Source: Hahnella aquatica
Lineage (GTDB): Bacteria > Pseudomonadota > Gammaproteobacteria > Burkholderiales > Burkholderiaceae_A
Reading direction: 5' to 3'
NCBI GenBank assembly: GCA_965194505.1
Contig: OZ239144.1
Location: 62,001-126,000 of the forward strand
Length of the DNA stretch: 64,000 bases
The notes under the pieces are model-generated. The model was not told where the DNA came from, did no database searches, and saw only the letters and a program-made list of their open reading frames with translations. Shown piece after piece: positions 17,785-26,535 of the stretch. A program made the translations under genes and the position numbers. Within the stretch, counting starts at the first letter, position 1; the number at the start of each line of letters is the position of its first letter.

Positions 17785-18666
17785 ATGTCCGATGGATTGA
17801 CCTCCAGTCAGAAGGTCGCCACGCTGGTGGAGGCCCTGCCCTACATTCGGCGCTTCCATGGCAAGACGGTGGTGGTGAAGTACGGCGGCAATGCCATGAC
17901 GGACGAAGCCCTCAAGCAAGGCTTTGCCCGCGATGTGGTGCTGCTCAAGCTCGTGGGCATCAACCTGGTCGTGGTCCATGGCGGCGGCCCGCAGATCGAA
18001 GACCTGCTCGGCCGCGTGGGCAAGAAGGGTGAATTCGTGCAGGGCATGCGGGTCACCGATGCCGAGACCATGGACATCGTGGAGATGGTGCTTGCAGGCA
18101 AGGTGAACAAAGAGATCGTGGAGCTCATCAACCATGCCGGGGGCAAGGCCGTGGGCCTCACCGGCCAGGATGGCGGCCTGATCCGTGCACGCAAGCTGGT
18201 GCTGCAGGCTGCCGATCAGACACCGGGGCCCGACATTGGGCAGGTCGGCGAGATCGAGGCGGTGGACCCCCAGGTAATCGCTTCGCTGCTCGAGAGCGGC
18301 TTCATCCCAGTGATTGCGCCGATTGGGTCCGGTGCCCACGGCGAAACCTACAACATCAATGCAGACCTCGTGGCGGGCAAGCTCGCCGAAATCCTCAAGG
18401 CCGAGAAACTCATTCTCATGACCAACACCCCTGGCGTGCTCGACAAGTCCGGGAATCTGATCACGGGCCTCACCGCCCGCGAAATCGACCACCTCTTTGA
18501 GGACGGGACGCTCTCGGGTGGCATGCTGCCGAAGATCAGTTCGGCCTTGGATGCAGCCCGCAGTGGGGTGCAGTCGGTTCACATCATCGATGGCCGTGTG
18601 CCCAACAGCCTGCTGCTGGAAATCCTCACCAATGAGGGTGTGGGCACGATGATTCGGTCCCACTGA
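17785..18666 (+). CDS. argB: Acetylglutamate kinase
   Basis: A 293-aa kinase phosphorylating N-acetylglutamate, the second step of arginine synthesis. KYGGNAM, VHGGGPQI and the GGMLPKISSALDA segment are family hallmarks. The N-terminal extension (ALPYIRRFHGKT) is of the kind seen in arginine-inhibitable hexameric enzymes, so feedback control is likely but inferred. It starts 12 bases after dksA and ends one base before the HAD gene. Confidence 0.97.
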   Translation: MSDGLTSSQKVATLVEALPYIRRFHGKTVVVKYGGNAMTDEALKQGFARDVVLLKLVGINLVVVHGGGPQIEDLLGRVGKKGEFVQGMRVTDAETMDIVEMVLAGKVNKEIVELINHAGGKAVGLTGQDGGLIRARKLVLQAADQTPGPDIGQVGEIEAVDPQVIASLLESGFIPVIAPIGSGAHGETYNINADLVAGKLAEILKAEKLILMTNTPGVLDKSGNLITGLTAREIDHLFEDGTLSGGMLPKISSALDAARSGVQSVHIIDGRVPNSLLLEILTNEGVGTMIRSH

Positions 18667-18667
18667 C

Positions 18668-19435
18668 ATGCCCTTGCGCCACGGGCTGGGCCGCATTCGG
18701 CCTGGCCGCAGCCGTGATGCGGGCCACGGCCCGGTCTGGCTTCTCGACCTCGACAACACCCTGCACGATGCCAGCCACCGGCTCATGGCCGAGATCAATC
18801 GACGCATGACCGACTACATCATGTCTCGGCTGGGCCTGTCCCGAGAGCAGGCCAGTGAGCGCCGGCAGCGGTATTGGCGCCGCTATGGCGCCACGCTCTT
18901 GGGGCTGGTGGCCCATGACGGCATCGATGCCACCGATTTCCTTCATCAGACCCACCCAGACCACGACCTGCTCGACCACCTGCTGCCCGTTCGGGGCCAG
19001 TCGCTGCGCCTGCGTCGCCTGCGGGGCCGACACTGGCTGCTCACCAATGCGCCGCGCCAGTATGCCTGGCGGGTGCTTCGCTTCCTGGGCCTGGACCGTC
19101 AGTTCGAGCGAATCATTTGTGTGGAGGACATGCGGGCCATCGGCCGGCTGCGGCCCAAGCCGTCGCCATGGCTCTGGCAGCGGCTCGTGCGGCTCACAGG
19201 GCGGCCCGCCGGGCAGGTCATTCTCGTGGATGACAGCGCCGACAACCTGCGTGGCGCGCATCGGGCTGGCCTTCGGACGGCCCGGGTCTGGGCCTCGGCC
19301 GCCCAACGGGCCAAGGGCTGGTCGCTGGGCCGCCCCCCGAGTGCGCAGCGCCCAGTTTTTGCGCATCATCAAGTAAACTGCCTTTCAGCGTTGGCGCGTC
19401 TTGGAGACAGCGTCCGCAGGAGAGCCCATGACTGA
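18668..19435 (+). CDS. HAD-family pyrimidine 5'-nucleotidase (SDT1/YjjG-like)
   Basis: A 255-aa HAD hydrolase. Motif I is LLDLDNTLHDA, with the nucleophile Asp and the second Asp. Motif II is LLTNAP. The later Lys is in RPKPSP, and motif IV is VDDSADN. The all-helical cap follows motif I, as in SDT1-type pyrimidine nucleotidases. The basic N-terminal 20 residues and the Arg-rich C-terminus are longer than usual; the last 8 bp overlap slmA. Substrate (UMP/CMP-like) is inferred from the subfamily. Confidence 0.83.
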   Translation: MPLRHGLGRIRPGRSRDAGHGPVWLLDLDNTLHDASHRLMAEINRRMTDYIMSRLGLSREQASERRQRYWRRYGATLLGLVAHDGIDATDFLHQTHPDHDLLDHLLPVRGQSLRLRRLRGRHWLLTNAPRQYAWRVLRFLGLDRQFERIICVEDMRAIGRLRPKPSPWLWQRLVRLTGRPAGQVILVDDSADNLRGAHRAGLRTARVWASAAQRAKGWSLGRPPSAQRPVFAHHQVNCLSALARLGDSVRRRAHD

Positions 19436-20027
19436 AGCCGAAGATTCAGCTGAGACCCCTCGCAAGCGGCCCAAGCCCGGCGAGCGCCGCCTGCAGATCC
19501 TGCAGGCCATCGCGGCCATGCTGGAAGAGGGAGAGGCCGAGCGGGTCACGACCGCAGCCCTGGCGGCGCGGCTGCAAGTCTCAGAGGCGGCCCTCTACCG
19601 ACACTTTGCGAGCAAGGCCCAGATGTACGAAGGCCTGCTGGAGTTCATCGAGCAGACCATCTTCGGCCTCATCAACCAGATCGATGCCTCCTCCGAGACC
19701 CCCATTCAAAAGGCTCGGGCCATCGTGAACATGCTGCTGGCCTTCGCAGAGAAGAACCCCGGCATGACACGGGTGCTCATCGGTGAGGCCATTGTCTTTG
19801 AGCACGCCCGCCTGCAGCAGCGGGTCAACCAGATCATGGACCGCATCGAGGCCTCCTTGCGTCAGACCTTGAAGCTCGAGGCCGTTGAAGGCGGTTCGGC
19901 CGACCCGACCAGTCAGGCCAGCCTGGCCATGGGCTTTGTGATGGGCCGGTGGCTTCGATTCGCCAAGACAGGCTTTAAGCAGCAGCCGGCAGAGCACGCG
20001 GCCGAGATTCTTCCCAGGATTTTCTAG
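19428..20027 (+). CDS. slmA: Nucleoid occlusion factor SlmA (TetR family)
   Basis: A 199-aa TetR-type protein that binds DNA sites across the chromosome and blocks FtsZ assembly over the nucleoid. The N-terminal helix-turn-helix reads VTTAALAARLQVSEAALYRHF, and FASKAQMYEGLLEFIEQTIF matches SlmA proteins. The start at 19428 has an AGGAGAG Shine-Dalgarno inside the HAD gene, so the two are coupled. Length equals E. coli SlmA (198 aa). Confidence 0.93.
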   Translation: MTEAEDSAETPRKRPKPGERRLQILQAIAAMLEEGEAERVTTAALAARLQVSEAALYRHFASKAQMYEGLLEFIEQTIFGLINQIDASSETPIQKARAIVNMLLAFAEKNPGMTRVLIGEAIVFEHARLQQRVNQIMDRIEASLRQTLKLEAVEGGSADPTSQASLAMGFVMGRWLRFAKTGFKQQPAEHAAEILPRIF

Positions 20028-20049
20028 GCCTTGGCCGCCAAGGGGCTAG
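20024..20049. other. Hairpin between convergent slmA and moeB-like genes
   Basis: CTAG-G-CCTTGG-CCG-CCAAGG-GG-CTAG forms two stacked stems around a 3-base loop, beginning at the slmA stop codon. It sits in the 26-bp convergent gap, so it may act as a bidirectional end hairpin. There is no T-run, so intrinsic termination is uncertain. Confidence 0.35.
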
Positions 20050-20053
20050 GGGA

Positions 20054-20830
20054 CTAAGGGCTGGGCTGTTGGTGGGGTGTCGCGCAGACGCTGCAGCCTA
20101 GATGCCGTGGCACCGTCACCCGAGAGATCTCGAGCCGCTTGGCATCGATGAGGCGCAGTTCACCGGCCTGGACGGGAAGCCCCATGAGCAACTGCAGGGC
20201 CTCGTGTGCCTGCATGAGGCCCACCATTCCGGCGGCGGTGGAGAACACCCCGAATGCGCCGCAGGCTGCATCGGCGCCTTGTAGGCCGGGCTCAAAGAGG
20301 CATGCATAGCAGCCCGCCTGTGGCGCCCGCGGATCCACGACCAGCAACTGGCCCGACCACTGAATGACCGAGGCAATCACCAGTGGCTTGTGTGCAGCCA
20401 CGCAGAGGCGGTTGATGAGCTGTCGGGTTTCAAAGCGATCGGTGCAGTCGAGCACGACATCGGCCTGAGCAATCCAGCCCGGCAAGTTCTCTGCATGGCC
20501 GTGCTCGGCCTCGGCCAGGATGGTGCAAAAAGGCGTGCGGTCCGCAAGGCTTGCCTGGCCCGCCAGCACCTTGGGCCTGCCCACATCCTGTGGGCCAAAC
20601 AGAATTTGACGCGGCAGGTTGGAGGCATCGACCGTGTCGCCATCGACCCAACGCAGGCGGCCCACACCGGCTGCGGCAAGGTACTGGGCCGCGGGGCAGC
20701 CAAGCCCACCGGCACCCACCACCAGGACCTCGGCATGCCTGAGCCGTTGCAGGGCTGCATCGTCGACCTCCGCCAGCAGGAGCTGGCGGCTGAAGGTTCT
20801 CTCCTCGTCGAGCGGGCCGAACTGGGCCAC
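20054..20830 (-). CDS. moeB: HesA/MoeB/ThiF-family adenylyltransferase
   Basis: A 258-aa E1-like enzyme that adenylates the C-terminal glycine of a sulfur-carrier protein. It shows the nucleotide-binding VVGAGGLGCPAAQYL, DGDTVDASNLPRQ with the Arg finger region, and DCTDRFETR. Zinc ligands are in GCYACLF and CSVCA. The start is GTG at 20830, 12 bases after the ctpA stop. MoeB versus ThiF cannot be separated by sequence here; no carrier-protein gene is adjacent. Confidence 0.85.
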   Translation of the reverse strand: MAQFGPLDEERTFSRQLLLAEVDDAALQRLRHAEVLVVGAGGLGCPAAQYLAAAGVGRLRWVDGDTVDASNLPRQILFGPQDVGRPKVLAGQASLADRTPFCTILAEAEHGHAENLPGWIAQADVVLDCTDRFETRQLINRLCVAAHKPLVIASVIQWSGQLLVVDPRAPQAGCYACLFEPGLQGADAACGAFGVFSTAAGMVGLMQAHEALQLLMGLPVQAGELRLIDAKRLEISRVTVPRHLGCSVCATPHQQPSP

Positions 20831-20842
20831 GATGCCCCGCGC

Positions 20843-22258
20843 TTACTGGGGCTCTGGCGGCGCCGGGTTGGTCGCCACGGGCTGGCCTTGCAGCAGGGCG
20901 ACGGCCTGTTTGAGCTGGTGGTCATCGGCCGACCCAAATGCAACCGGCTTGCGGTCGGCTGCGGGCTCCTTGCCCTGTGTGCGGGTCTGCCCGCTCGAGC
21001 CCTGTTCGGGGCCTTGGCCATTGTTGAGGTGACGGTTCAGGTCGGCCTCACGCAGACGGAAGCGGTCGGAGATGTCGCCCTCGGCCGTCTCTTCCACCCA
21101 GTAGTCGGGCCGGATGCCCTTGGCCTGGATGGACCGGCCCTTGGGTGTGTAGTAACGGGCCGTGGTGAGCTTGATGGCGGTGTTGCTCGTGAGCGGCAGG
21201 ATGGTCTGGACCGAGCCCTTTCCGAAGGTCTGGGTGCCGATCACCTTGGCGCGGCCGTGGTCTTGGAGGGCGCCTGCCACGATCTCGGAGGCGGATGCCG
21301 ATCCTGCATTGACCAGCACGGTCATGGGAAGGGACTTGGCCAGTGGATGCAGATCGGCCAGTGGGTCTTTGCCGCCGCGCTGATAATCCTCGGCCCGTGT
21401 CCGGAAGCTGCGCTTGGCATCCGGCTGTCGGCCATCGGTGGTCACCACGACCATGTCGCCCGGCAGGAAGGCAGCTGAGACGCCCACGGCTGCATGCAGC
21501 AGGCCGCCTGGGTCGTTGCGCAGGTCGAGCACGATGCCCTTGATGGGCTGCCCGGGATTGGACTGGGCCTGGGCCAGGAGCTTGTTGAGGTGGGACACCA
21601 TCGTCTCGACGGTGTGCTCCTGGAATTGGGTGATGCGCAGAAAGGCATAGCCTGGCGCAACCCAGTTTGACTTCACACTCTGGACTCGGATGACATCGCG
21701 AACAATGGTGATGACCACCGGCTGGTTGACGCCTTTGCGCGAGATGGTGAGCTCGATGCTGGTCTTGGGCTTGCCCCGCATGAGCTTGACCGCATCCTGC
21801 AGGCTCATGCCCTTGGTGGCCTTGTCGTTGATCTTGATGATGAGGTCGCCGGCCTTCACGCCAGCCCGGTCGGCCGGGGTGTCCTCGATGGGTGAGACGA
21901 CCTTCACAAAGCCATCTTCCACCCCCACCTCAATGCCCAGGCCTCCAAACTCGCCCTGGGTGCCGACCTGCAGCTCGCGAAAGGCATCGGCATCGAGATA
22001 GGTGGAGTGAGGGTCCAGACCGGTGAGCATGCCGCTGATGGCCTCGGTGATGAGCTTCTTGTCTTCCACCGACTCGACATAGTTGGACTTGATGGCCCCA
22101 TACACCTCTGCAAACTGGCGCAGCTCGTCGACGGGCAGGCTCAGGCGAGACTCGCGTTGGGCCAAGGCCGACAGGCCCACACTCAGCAGCACGCCGCTGA
22201 TGAGCCCGGTGCCAATCCATCCGGTGATCTTGAGTTTGGAGAGGGTTGCAGTGGTCAT
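20843..22258 (-). CDS. ctpA: C-terminal processing peptidase, S41 family
   Basis: A 471-aa periplasmic serine protease anchored by one N-terminal transmembrane segment (about residues 12-33). Order: helical region with LTGLDPHSTYL, a PDZ domain (about residues 90-165), then the S41 catalytic core with VLDLRNDPGG, the nucleophile Ser in GSASASEIVAGAL and Lys in GKGSVQ. The C-terminal 60 residues are low-complexity and Gln/Pro-rich. Coupled to gpmA by an ATGA overlap. Confidence 0.93.
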   Translation of the reverse strand: MTTATLSKLKITGWIGTGLISGVLLSVGLSALAQRESRLSLPVDELRQFAEVYGAIKSNYVESVEDKKLITEAISGMLTGLDPHSTYLDADAFRELQVGTQGEFGGLGIEVGVEDGFVKVVSPIEDTPADRAGVKAGDLIIKINDKATKGMSLQDAVKLMRGKPKTSIELTISRKGVNQPVVITIVRDVIRVQSVKSNWVAPGYAFLRITQFQEHTVETMVSHLNKLLAQAQSNPGQPIKGIVLDLRNDPGGLLHAAVGVSAAFLPGDMVVVTTDGRQPDAKRSFRTRAEDYQRGGKDPLADLHPLAKSLPMTVLVNAGSASASEIVAGALQDHGRAKVIGTQTFGKGSVQTILPLTSNTAIKLTTARYYTPKGRSIQAKGIRPDYWVEETAEGDISDRFRLREADLNRHLNNGQGPEQGSSGQTRTQGKEPAADRKPVAFGSADDHQLKQAVALLQGQPVATNPAPPEPQ

Positions 22259-23025
22259 GTTCGAGCAGCTTTCAATGAGCGTCCTTGGTGGGCAACCGCC
22301 GACATGGCGGCCTCAATCTCTGAGGGATCCGCCAAGTATCGACGAGAAACGAGCGCCAGCCCAGCATTGAATTCCAACACCATGGGCTGGGCCGTGGGAA
22401 TGTTGAGGTCGATGACCTCGTCATCCGAGAGGTTTTCAAGCAGCTTGATCAGGGCGCGAAGCGAGTTGCCATGGGCTGCGATCAGAATGCGCTGACCTGA
22501 CCGCAGGGCCGGCACCACACGCTCCTCCCAGAAGGGCCGTACCCGGGCGACGGTGTCTGCAAGGCACTCTGTGGTGGGAATCTCATCGGGCGAGAGGTGA
22601 CGATAGCGGGGGTCGTGGCCCTCCCAACTGGGGCTTGCGCGATCGGCCGGCGCTGGCCGAATGCTGAAGGAGCGACGCCAGATGTGCACCTGGTCCTCGC
22701 CATGGAGGCTCGCGGTCTCGGCCTTGTTCAGGCCTGCAAGCGCACCGTAGTGGCGTTCATTGAGGCGCCAGTCCTGCTCAATGGGCACCCAGATGGTGTC
22801 GAGCGTGTCGAGGGTGATCCAGCAGGTTCGAATGGCCCGTTTGAGCACCGAGGTGAAGGCCCGGTCGAAGCCAAAGCCGCGGTCTTTGAGCAGCAACCCG
22901 GCCCGCCGGGCCTCCTCGCGGCCCGCATCGGTGAGGTCGATGTCGACCCATCCGGTAAATCGGTTCTCAAGGTTCCATTGGCTTTGTCCGTGCCGAAGCA
23001 GCACGACAGGAGGGGGCGCAGGCAT
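22255..23025 (-). CDS. gpmA: 2,3-bisphosphoglycerate-dependent phosphoglycerate mutase
   Basis: A 256-aa glycolytic enzyme interconverting 3- and 2-phosphoglycerate. The catalytic His lies in LLRHGQSQWN, followed by NRFTGW. The second His is in AAHGNSLRAL, and ERHYGALAGLNK is characteristic of dPGM. It is the first gene of a minus-strand unit gpmA-ctpA-moeB, and is divergent from the rhodanese gene across an 83-bp gap. Confidence 0.96.
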   Translation of the reverse strand: MPAPPPVVLLRHGQSQWNLENRFTGWVDIDLTDAGREEARRAGLLLKDRGFGFDRAFTSVLKRAIRTCWITLDTLDTIWVPIEQDWRLNERHYGALAGLNKAETASLHGEDQVHIWRRSFSIRPAPADRASPSWEGHDPRYRHLSPDEIPTTECLADTVARVRPFWEERVVPALRSGQRILIAAHGNSLRALIKLLENLSDDEVIDLNIPTAQPMVLEFNAGLALVSRRYLADPSEIEAAMSAVAHQGRSLKAART

Positions 23026-23047
23026 GGTTCAAGACGCTTTCTACAAG

Positions 23048-23074
23048 TTGGACAGGTTGACCGCATTCTATAAT
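23048..23074 (+). promoter_or_regulatory. Candidate promoter for rhodanese-grxC-secB-gpsA
   Basis: A consensus -10 TATAAT (23069-23074) is preceded by TTGGAC (23048-23053) with a short 15-base spacer. It lies 35 bases before the TTG start of the rhodanese gene in the only non-coding gap upstream of this plus-strand run. Confidence 0.45.
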
Positions 23075-23108
23075 CCGGGGTTCACGCCACCCGTGGGGAG
23101 AAGCACTC

Positions 23109-23549
23109 TTGCAGTTTTTTACCGACAACATTTTTCTGGTTTTGGCGGCCTTCGTGAGCGGTGGCCTGCTGGTCTGGCCCATGGTGGTCCGCAACACCGT
23201 GGCCAAAGAGATCAATACCCTGGCGGCCACACAACTCCTCAATGGGCGAGACGCCCTGCTGATCGACCTGCGCGAGACCACCGAGCGCACGCGCGGCCTC
23301 ATTCCGCAGGCCCGTTCCATTCCCAATTCCACCCTCTCGGGCCAGATCGATGCCCTGAAGAAGGATGTCGCATCGGGGGCATCGGCGCCGCGGCCGGTCA
23401 TCTTGGTCTGCGCCAGTGGCCGCCGTAGCCTCTCGGCGGGGCGAAGCCTTCGCAAGGCTGGCATTGAAGAGGTCTACAGCCTGGAGGGCGGCTTCGATGC
23501 CTGGCAGCAGGCGGGCCTGCCTGTCTCCTCGAAGGGGGCTGCAGCATGA
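23109..23549 (+). CDS. Membrane-anchored rhodanese-like protein
   Basis: A 146-aa protein starting with TTG (GGGGAG Shine-Dalgarno about 8 bases upstream). Residues about 7-27 form a transmembrane anchor. A single rhodanese domain follows, with LIDLRE and the active-site loop VCASGRRS, Cys being the sulfur-accepting residue. The GGFDAWQQAGLP ending is typical. It overlaps grxC by 4 bp. Rhodanese-grxC-secB-gpsA is a common betaproteobacterial order. Sulfur substrate is unknown. Confidence 0.88.
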   Translation: MQFFTDNIFLVLAAFVSGGLLVWPMVVRNTVAKEINTLAATQLLNGRDALLIDLRETTERTRGLIPQARSIPNSTLSGQIDALKKDVASGASAPRPVILVCASGRRSLSAGRSLRKAGIEEVYSLEGGFDAWQQAGLPVSSKGAAA

Positions 23550-23809
23550 GGCCGGTGGTGATGTACACCACCGCCGTGTGCCCCTTCTGCCAGCGGGCCG
23601 AGATGCTGCTCAAGGCCCGCGGTGTGGCGCAGATTGAGAAGATCCGTGTCGACCTCGACCCCGCACAGCGCGATCACATGATGGCCAAAACGGGGCGCCG
23701 CACCGTGCCCCAAATTTTCATTGGAGACACCCACGTGGGTGGCTTCGATGACCTCTCAGCCCTCGACCGGGCTGGTGAACTCACGGGGCTGCTGGCCTCT
23801 TCCAACTGA
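23546..23809 (+). CDS. grxC: Glutaredoxin 3
   Basis: An 87-aa dithiol glutaredoxin. The active-site CPFC is at residues 12-15; the cis-Pro motif TVPQIFI and the glutathione-binding GGFDDL follow. It reduces disulfides in the cytosol with glutathione. It is coupled to the rhodanese gene (ATGA) and placed 9 bases before secB. Confidence 0.95.
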   Translation: MRPVVMYTTAVCPFCQRAEMLLKARGVAQIEKIRVDLDPAQRDHMMAKTGRRTVPQIFIGDTHVGGFDDLSALDRAGELTGLLASSN

Positions 23810-23818
23810 AAGCGCCCC

Positions 23819-24322
23819 ATGTCTGATGCCCAAGCAGCCCCCGCGGCTGAGCAAGCCGTTGTCTTCAACCTTCAGCGCGTTTACCTGCGAGACTGCTCCC
23901 TCGAGATTCCGCAGGCGCCGCAGATTTTCCTCGACACGTCCGAGCCCCGGCTCGAGTTCGAGATCGACACGACCGAGCAGGAACTTGGCGGCGACATGGT
24001 CGAGGTCGGGGTGCGTTGCACGATCACCTGCCGCGTGGGCGATGGCGTGGGCTTCCTGGTTGAGGCCACGCAGGCCGCCATCTTTGAAATTCAGGGCGTG
24101 TCGCCCGAGCAGCGAACCCTGCTCAAAGGCATCTCCTGCCCCAACATCGTTTATCCCTACTTGCGCTCGAACATTGCCGACCTGATCCAACGGTCGAGCT
24201 TTCCGCCGGTTCACCTCTCAGAGATCAACTGGGAGGGCTTCTTCCAACAGAAGCTCGCCAAGCTGGCGGCCCAGCAGGCGCCCGCGGGCGCCTCCGAGAG
24301 TGGCCTCATCCTCCCGCAGTAG
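23819..24322 (+). CDS. secB: Protein-export chaperone SecB
   Basis: A 167-aa cytosolic tetrameric chaperone that keeps preproteins unfolded for SecA. Family signatures: FNLQRVYLRDCSLEIPQAP near the N-terminus, LEFEIDTTEQ, and the CPNIVYPYLRSNIADL segment that contributes to the SecA-binding surface. Length is slightly above E. coli SecB (155 aa) because of an Ala-rich N-terminus and a flexible C-terminal tail. Confidence 0.97.
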   Translation: MSDAQAAPAAEQAVVFNLQRVYLRDCSLEIPQAPQIFLDTSEPRLEFEIDTTEQELGGDMVEVGVRCTITCRVGDGVGFLVEATQAAIFEIQGVSPEQRTLLKGISCPNIVYPYLRSNIADLIQRSSFPPVHLSEINWEGFFQQKLAKLAAQQAPAGASESGLILPQ

Positions 24323-24334
24323 GCGGCCACGGTC

Positions 24335-25381
24335 ATGTTGAACGGCCCGGTGCTCGTGCTGGGCGCAGGCGCCTGGGGCACGGCCTTGGCGATTCATCTC
24401 GCCCGGCGCCCTGGCCAGGCACCGGTGAGCCTCTGGGCTCGAGACCCCGCCCAGTCCAGCGACCTCGCCGCCCACCGCGAGAACAGGCGGTATCTGCCGG
24501 GCCAGGCCTTTCCGCCCGAACTGGCGGTGGCTTCGGTGCTGCGCGATGCCCTGGCCGCCTGGGTGCAGGCTGCCGCATCCCAGCCCGGTGCGCTCCTCAT
24601 TCTGGCCACGCCGGTGGCGGGACTCTCCGACCTCTCCAAACAGGTGGCTGCCCATGTGAAAAGCCCGCCGGCCGGGGCCGGACTGTTGTGGCTCTCCAAG
24701 GGTGTGGCCCAGGGCGATCATGGTGCCTTCACCTGGCCATCAGACCTGGTGTCGGCCTCACTGCCAGGCTGGCCCATGGGCGCCCTGAGTGGGCCCAGTT
24801 TTGCCCAGGAGGTGGCCCAAGGCCTGCCCGTGGCGCTGACCTTGGCCAGCACCTCCCTGGCCTGGGCGCGGGCGGCGGCTCGAGGCCTGCACGGCGCCGG
24901 CATGCGGGTCTATGCCACCGATGACCTGGTGGGCGTGCAGTTGGGCGGGGCCATCAAGAACGTGCTGGCGATTGCGGCCGGCGCGGCCGACCAAATGGCG
25001 CTGGGTGCCAATGCACGGGCGGCACTCATCACCCGGGGTCTTGCGGAGGCGGCCCGACTCGGTGAGGCCATGGGGGCCCAGACCAGCACCTTCATGGGGC
25101 TGGCCACCTTGGGTGATCTGGTCCTGACCTGCACGGGGGATCTCTCCCGCAATCGCAGGGTTGGCATGGCCCTGGCCATGGGCAAGACGCTCGATGAGAC
25201 CCTTCAGGGGTTGGGCCACGTGGCCGAGGGCGTCCGAACCGCGCCGGTGATTCAGGCCCTTGGCAAGGGCCTGGGGGTGGAACTCCCGATCGTGGAGGCC
25301 GTTTGTGCGGTGCTCGAGGGCCGCTGGACTGCGCAAGAGGCCCTGCTCGACCTGCTCTCGAGAGAGGCCGTGGACGAGTGA
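24335..25381 (+). CDS. gpsA: NAD(P)-dependent glycerol-3-phosphate dehydrogenase
   Basis: A 348-aa enzyme reducing dihydroxyacetone phosphate to sn-glycerol-3-phosphate for phospholipids. The nucleotide-binding VLGAGAWGTALA opens the protein. SGPSFAQEVAQGLP, GGAIKNVLAIAAG with the catalytic Lys, and the GLGDL-equivalent ATLGDLVLTC follow. Twelve bases separate it from secB. The gap to convergent trmL is 22 bp with no evident terminator. Confidence 0.96.
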   Translation: MLNGPVLVLGAGAWGTALAIHLARRPGQAPVSLWARDPAQSSDLAAHRENRRYLPGQAFPPELAVASVLRDALAAWVQAAASQPGALLILATPVAGLSDLSKQVAAHVKSPPAGAGLLWLSKGVAQGDHGAFTWPSDLVSASLPGWPMGALSGPSFAQEVAQGLPVALTLASTSLAWARAAARGLHGAGMRVYATDDLVGVQLGGAIKNVLAIAAGAADQMALGANARAALITRGLAEAARLGEAMGAQTSTFMGLATLGDLVLTCTGDLSRNRRVGMALAMGKTLDETLQGLGHVAEGVRTAPVIQALGKGLGVELPIVEAVCAVLEGRWTAQEALLDLLSREAVDE

Positions 25382-25403
25382 TCGTTCGGCCGGTGTGGGA
25401 CGT

Positions 25404-25883
25404 TCAGTCGCTCAACTGACCCGTCTGCCGAAGGGCCTCGTAGACCACCACGGCCACGGCATTCGACAAATTCAAGCTTCGGTTTCCTGGCCGCATGGGC
25501 AGTCGAAGCCACTGGGTCGGCTCAAACCATGCCCGTTGGGCCTCGGAGAGGCCGGCCGTCTCGGAGCCGAAAATGAGCCAGTCTCCCGACTCGAAGTCAT
25601 GATCGAACACAGACCGCTGCCCCTTGGTGGTGAGTGCAAGGCACCGCCCAGGGGGTGGCTTCTGTGCGGCCAGAAAGGTGTCCCAGTTGACATGGGTCTG
25701 GGCCAGGCAGCGCTCATGGTAGTCGAGACCTGCGCGGCGCATTTTGGCGTCGTCCAGGGGGAAGCCCATCGGCCCCACCAAGTGCAGTGATGCGCCGGTG
25801 TTGGCGCAGAGTCGGATGACATTGCCCGTGTTGGGTGGAATCTGTGGCTCAACCAGGACGACGTGGAATGGGGCGTCGGACAT
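25404..25883 (-). CDS. trmL: tRNA (cytidine(34)-2'-O)-methyltransferase
   Basis: A 159-aa SPOUT methyltransferase that modifies the wobble base of tRNA-Leu isoacceptors. Knot-forming SAM-binding motifs are visible: VEPQIPPNTGNVIRLC at the N-terminus, FGSETAGLS, and RLPMRPGNRSLNLSNAVAVV at the C-terminus. Its start lies 35 bp inside the end of comF, so the two are read from one message. Confidence 0.94.
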   Translation of the reverse strand: MSDAPFHVVLVEPQIPPNTGNVIRLCANTGASLHLVGPMGFPLDDAKMRRAGLDYHERCLAQTHVNWDTFLAAQKPPPGRCLALTTKGQRSVFDHDFESGDWLIFGSETAGLSEAQRAWFEPTQWLRLPMRPGNRSLNLSNAVAVVVYEALRQTGQLSD

Positions 25884-26514
25884 GCCGCGATCTTATCGAC
25901 TGAATGCGCGCGGGCTCGACCACGGCCAGCACGATCGCGCCAACCACCCGGGCCCCCGCGTTTTCCAGCGTGCTGCATGCCGTTGAGAGCGTGGCGCCGG
26001 TGGTGAGCACATCATCGACCAGCAGCACGGCCTGGCGGGCGACGGGCGCTCGAACCTGGAACTGGCCGCGCAAGGCCTCGAGCCGCGCGGCTCGGGCCCG
26101 CCCCGCCTGCATCGGTGAGCTCGCGGGCTTGTCGAGTATTCGCAGGCCCACCGGGCAACCGCTGAGCCGCCCCAACTGCTTGGCCATTTCTGCGGGCAGG
26201 TGAAAGCCTCGGGAGGGGAGTCGGCCCGGGTCGGGCGGCATGGGCACCAGAATGGGCTTGAGCCCCCAGAGGCCAGAGCGCTGCGTCTGCGGCAGCAACC
26301 GGGTGAGTTCGCAGGCCGCTGACCAACGCGGCCCGTACTTGGCCCGGCGAATGGCCTCGGCGAGCTGTTCATCGTAGCGGCCTGCTGCCCAGAGCATGAG
26401 CGGGGCGCCACACGGCAGGCGGACCGTTCGCCAGCCAGCGCCGGGGCCGGGGCGCAGTGCTGATGCGGCTTGGCCTGGGGAAAAAATGGAAAGAAGCCAG
26501 TCTGCGAGAGGCAT
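25849..26514 (-). CDS. ComF-family phosphoribosyltransferase-like protein without the N-terminal zinc finger
   Basis: A 221-aa protein. The C-terminal PRT fold carries the PRPP-binding VLLVDDVLTTGATL, and the middle has IRRAKYGPR and PMPPDPGRLPSRGF, as in ComF/GntX. Members usually begin with a CxxC zinc module; here the first 50 residues hold a single Cys, so it appears lost. Close relatives are linked to DNA uptake or use, but function here is unknown. It is divergent from the BioC-like gene with a 21-bp gap. Confidence 0.85.
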   Translation of the reverse strand: MPLADWLLSIFSPGQAASALRPGPGAGWRTVRLPCGAPLMLWAAGRYDEQLAEAIRRAKYGPRWSAACELTRLLPQTQRSGLWGLKPILVPMPPDPGRLPSRGFHLPAEMAKQLGRLSGCPVGLRILDKPASSPMQAGRARAARLEALRGQFQVRAPVARQAVLLVDDVLTTGATLSTACSTLENAGARVVGAIVLAVVEPARIQSIRSRHVRRPIPRRPG

Positions 26515-26535
26515 CGGCCACTATACTCAGCCGCC

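Noticed and set aside
17098..18807. 569-codon open frame on the minus strand across cobW-dksA-argB
   Set aside because: It covers three well-supported plus-strand genes in antisense; no recognisable domain.
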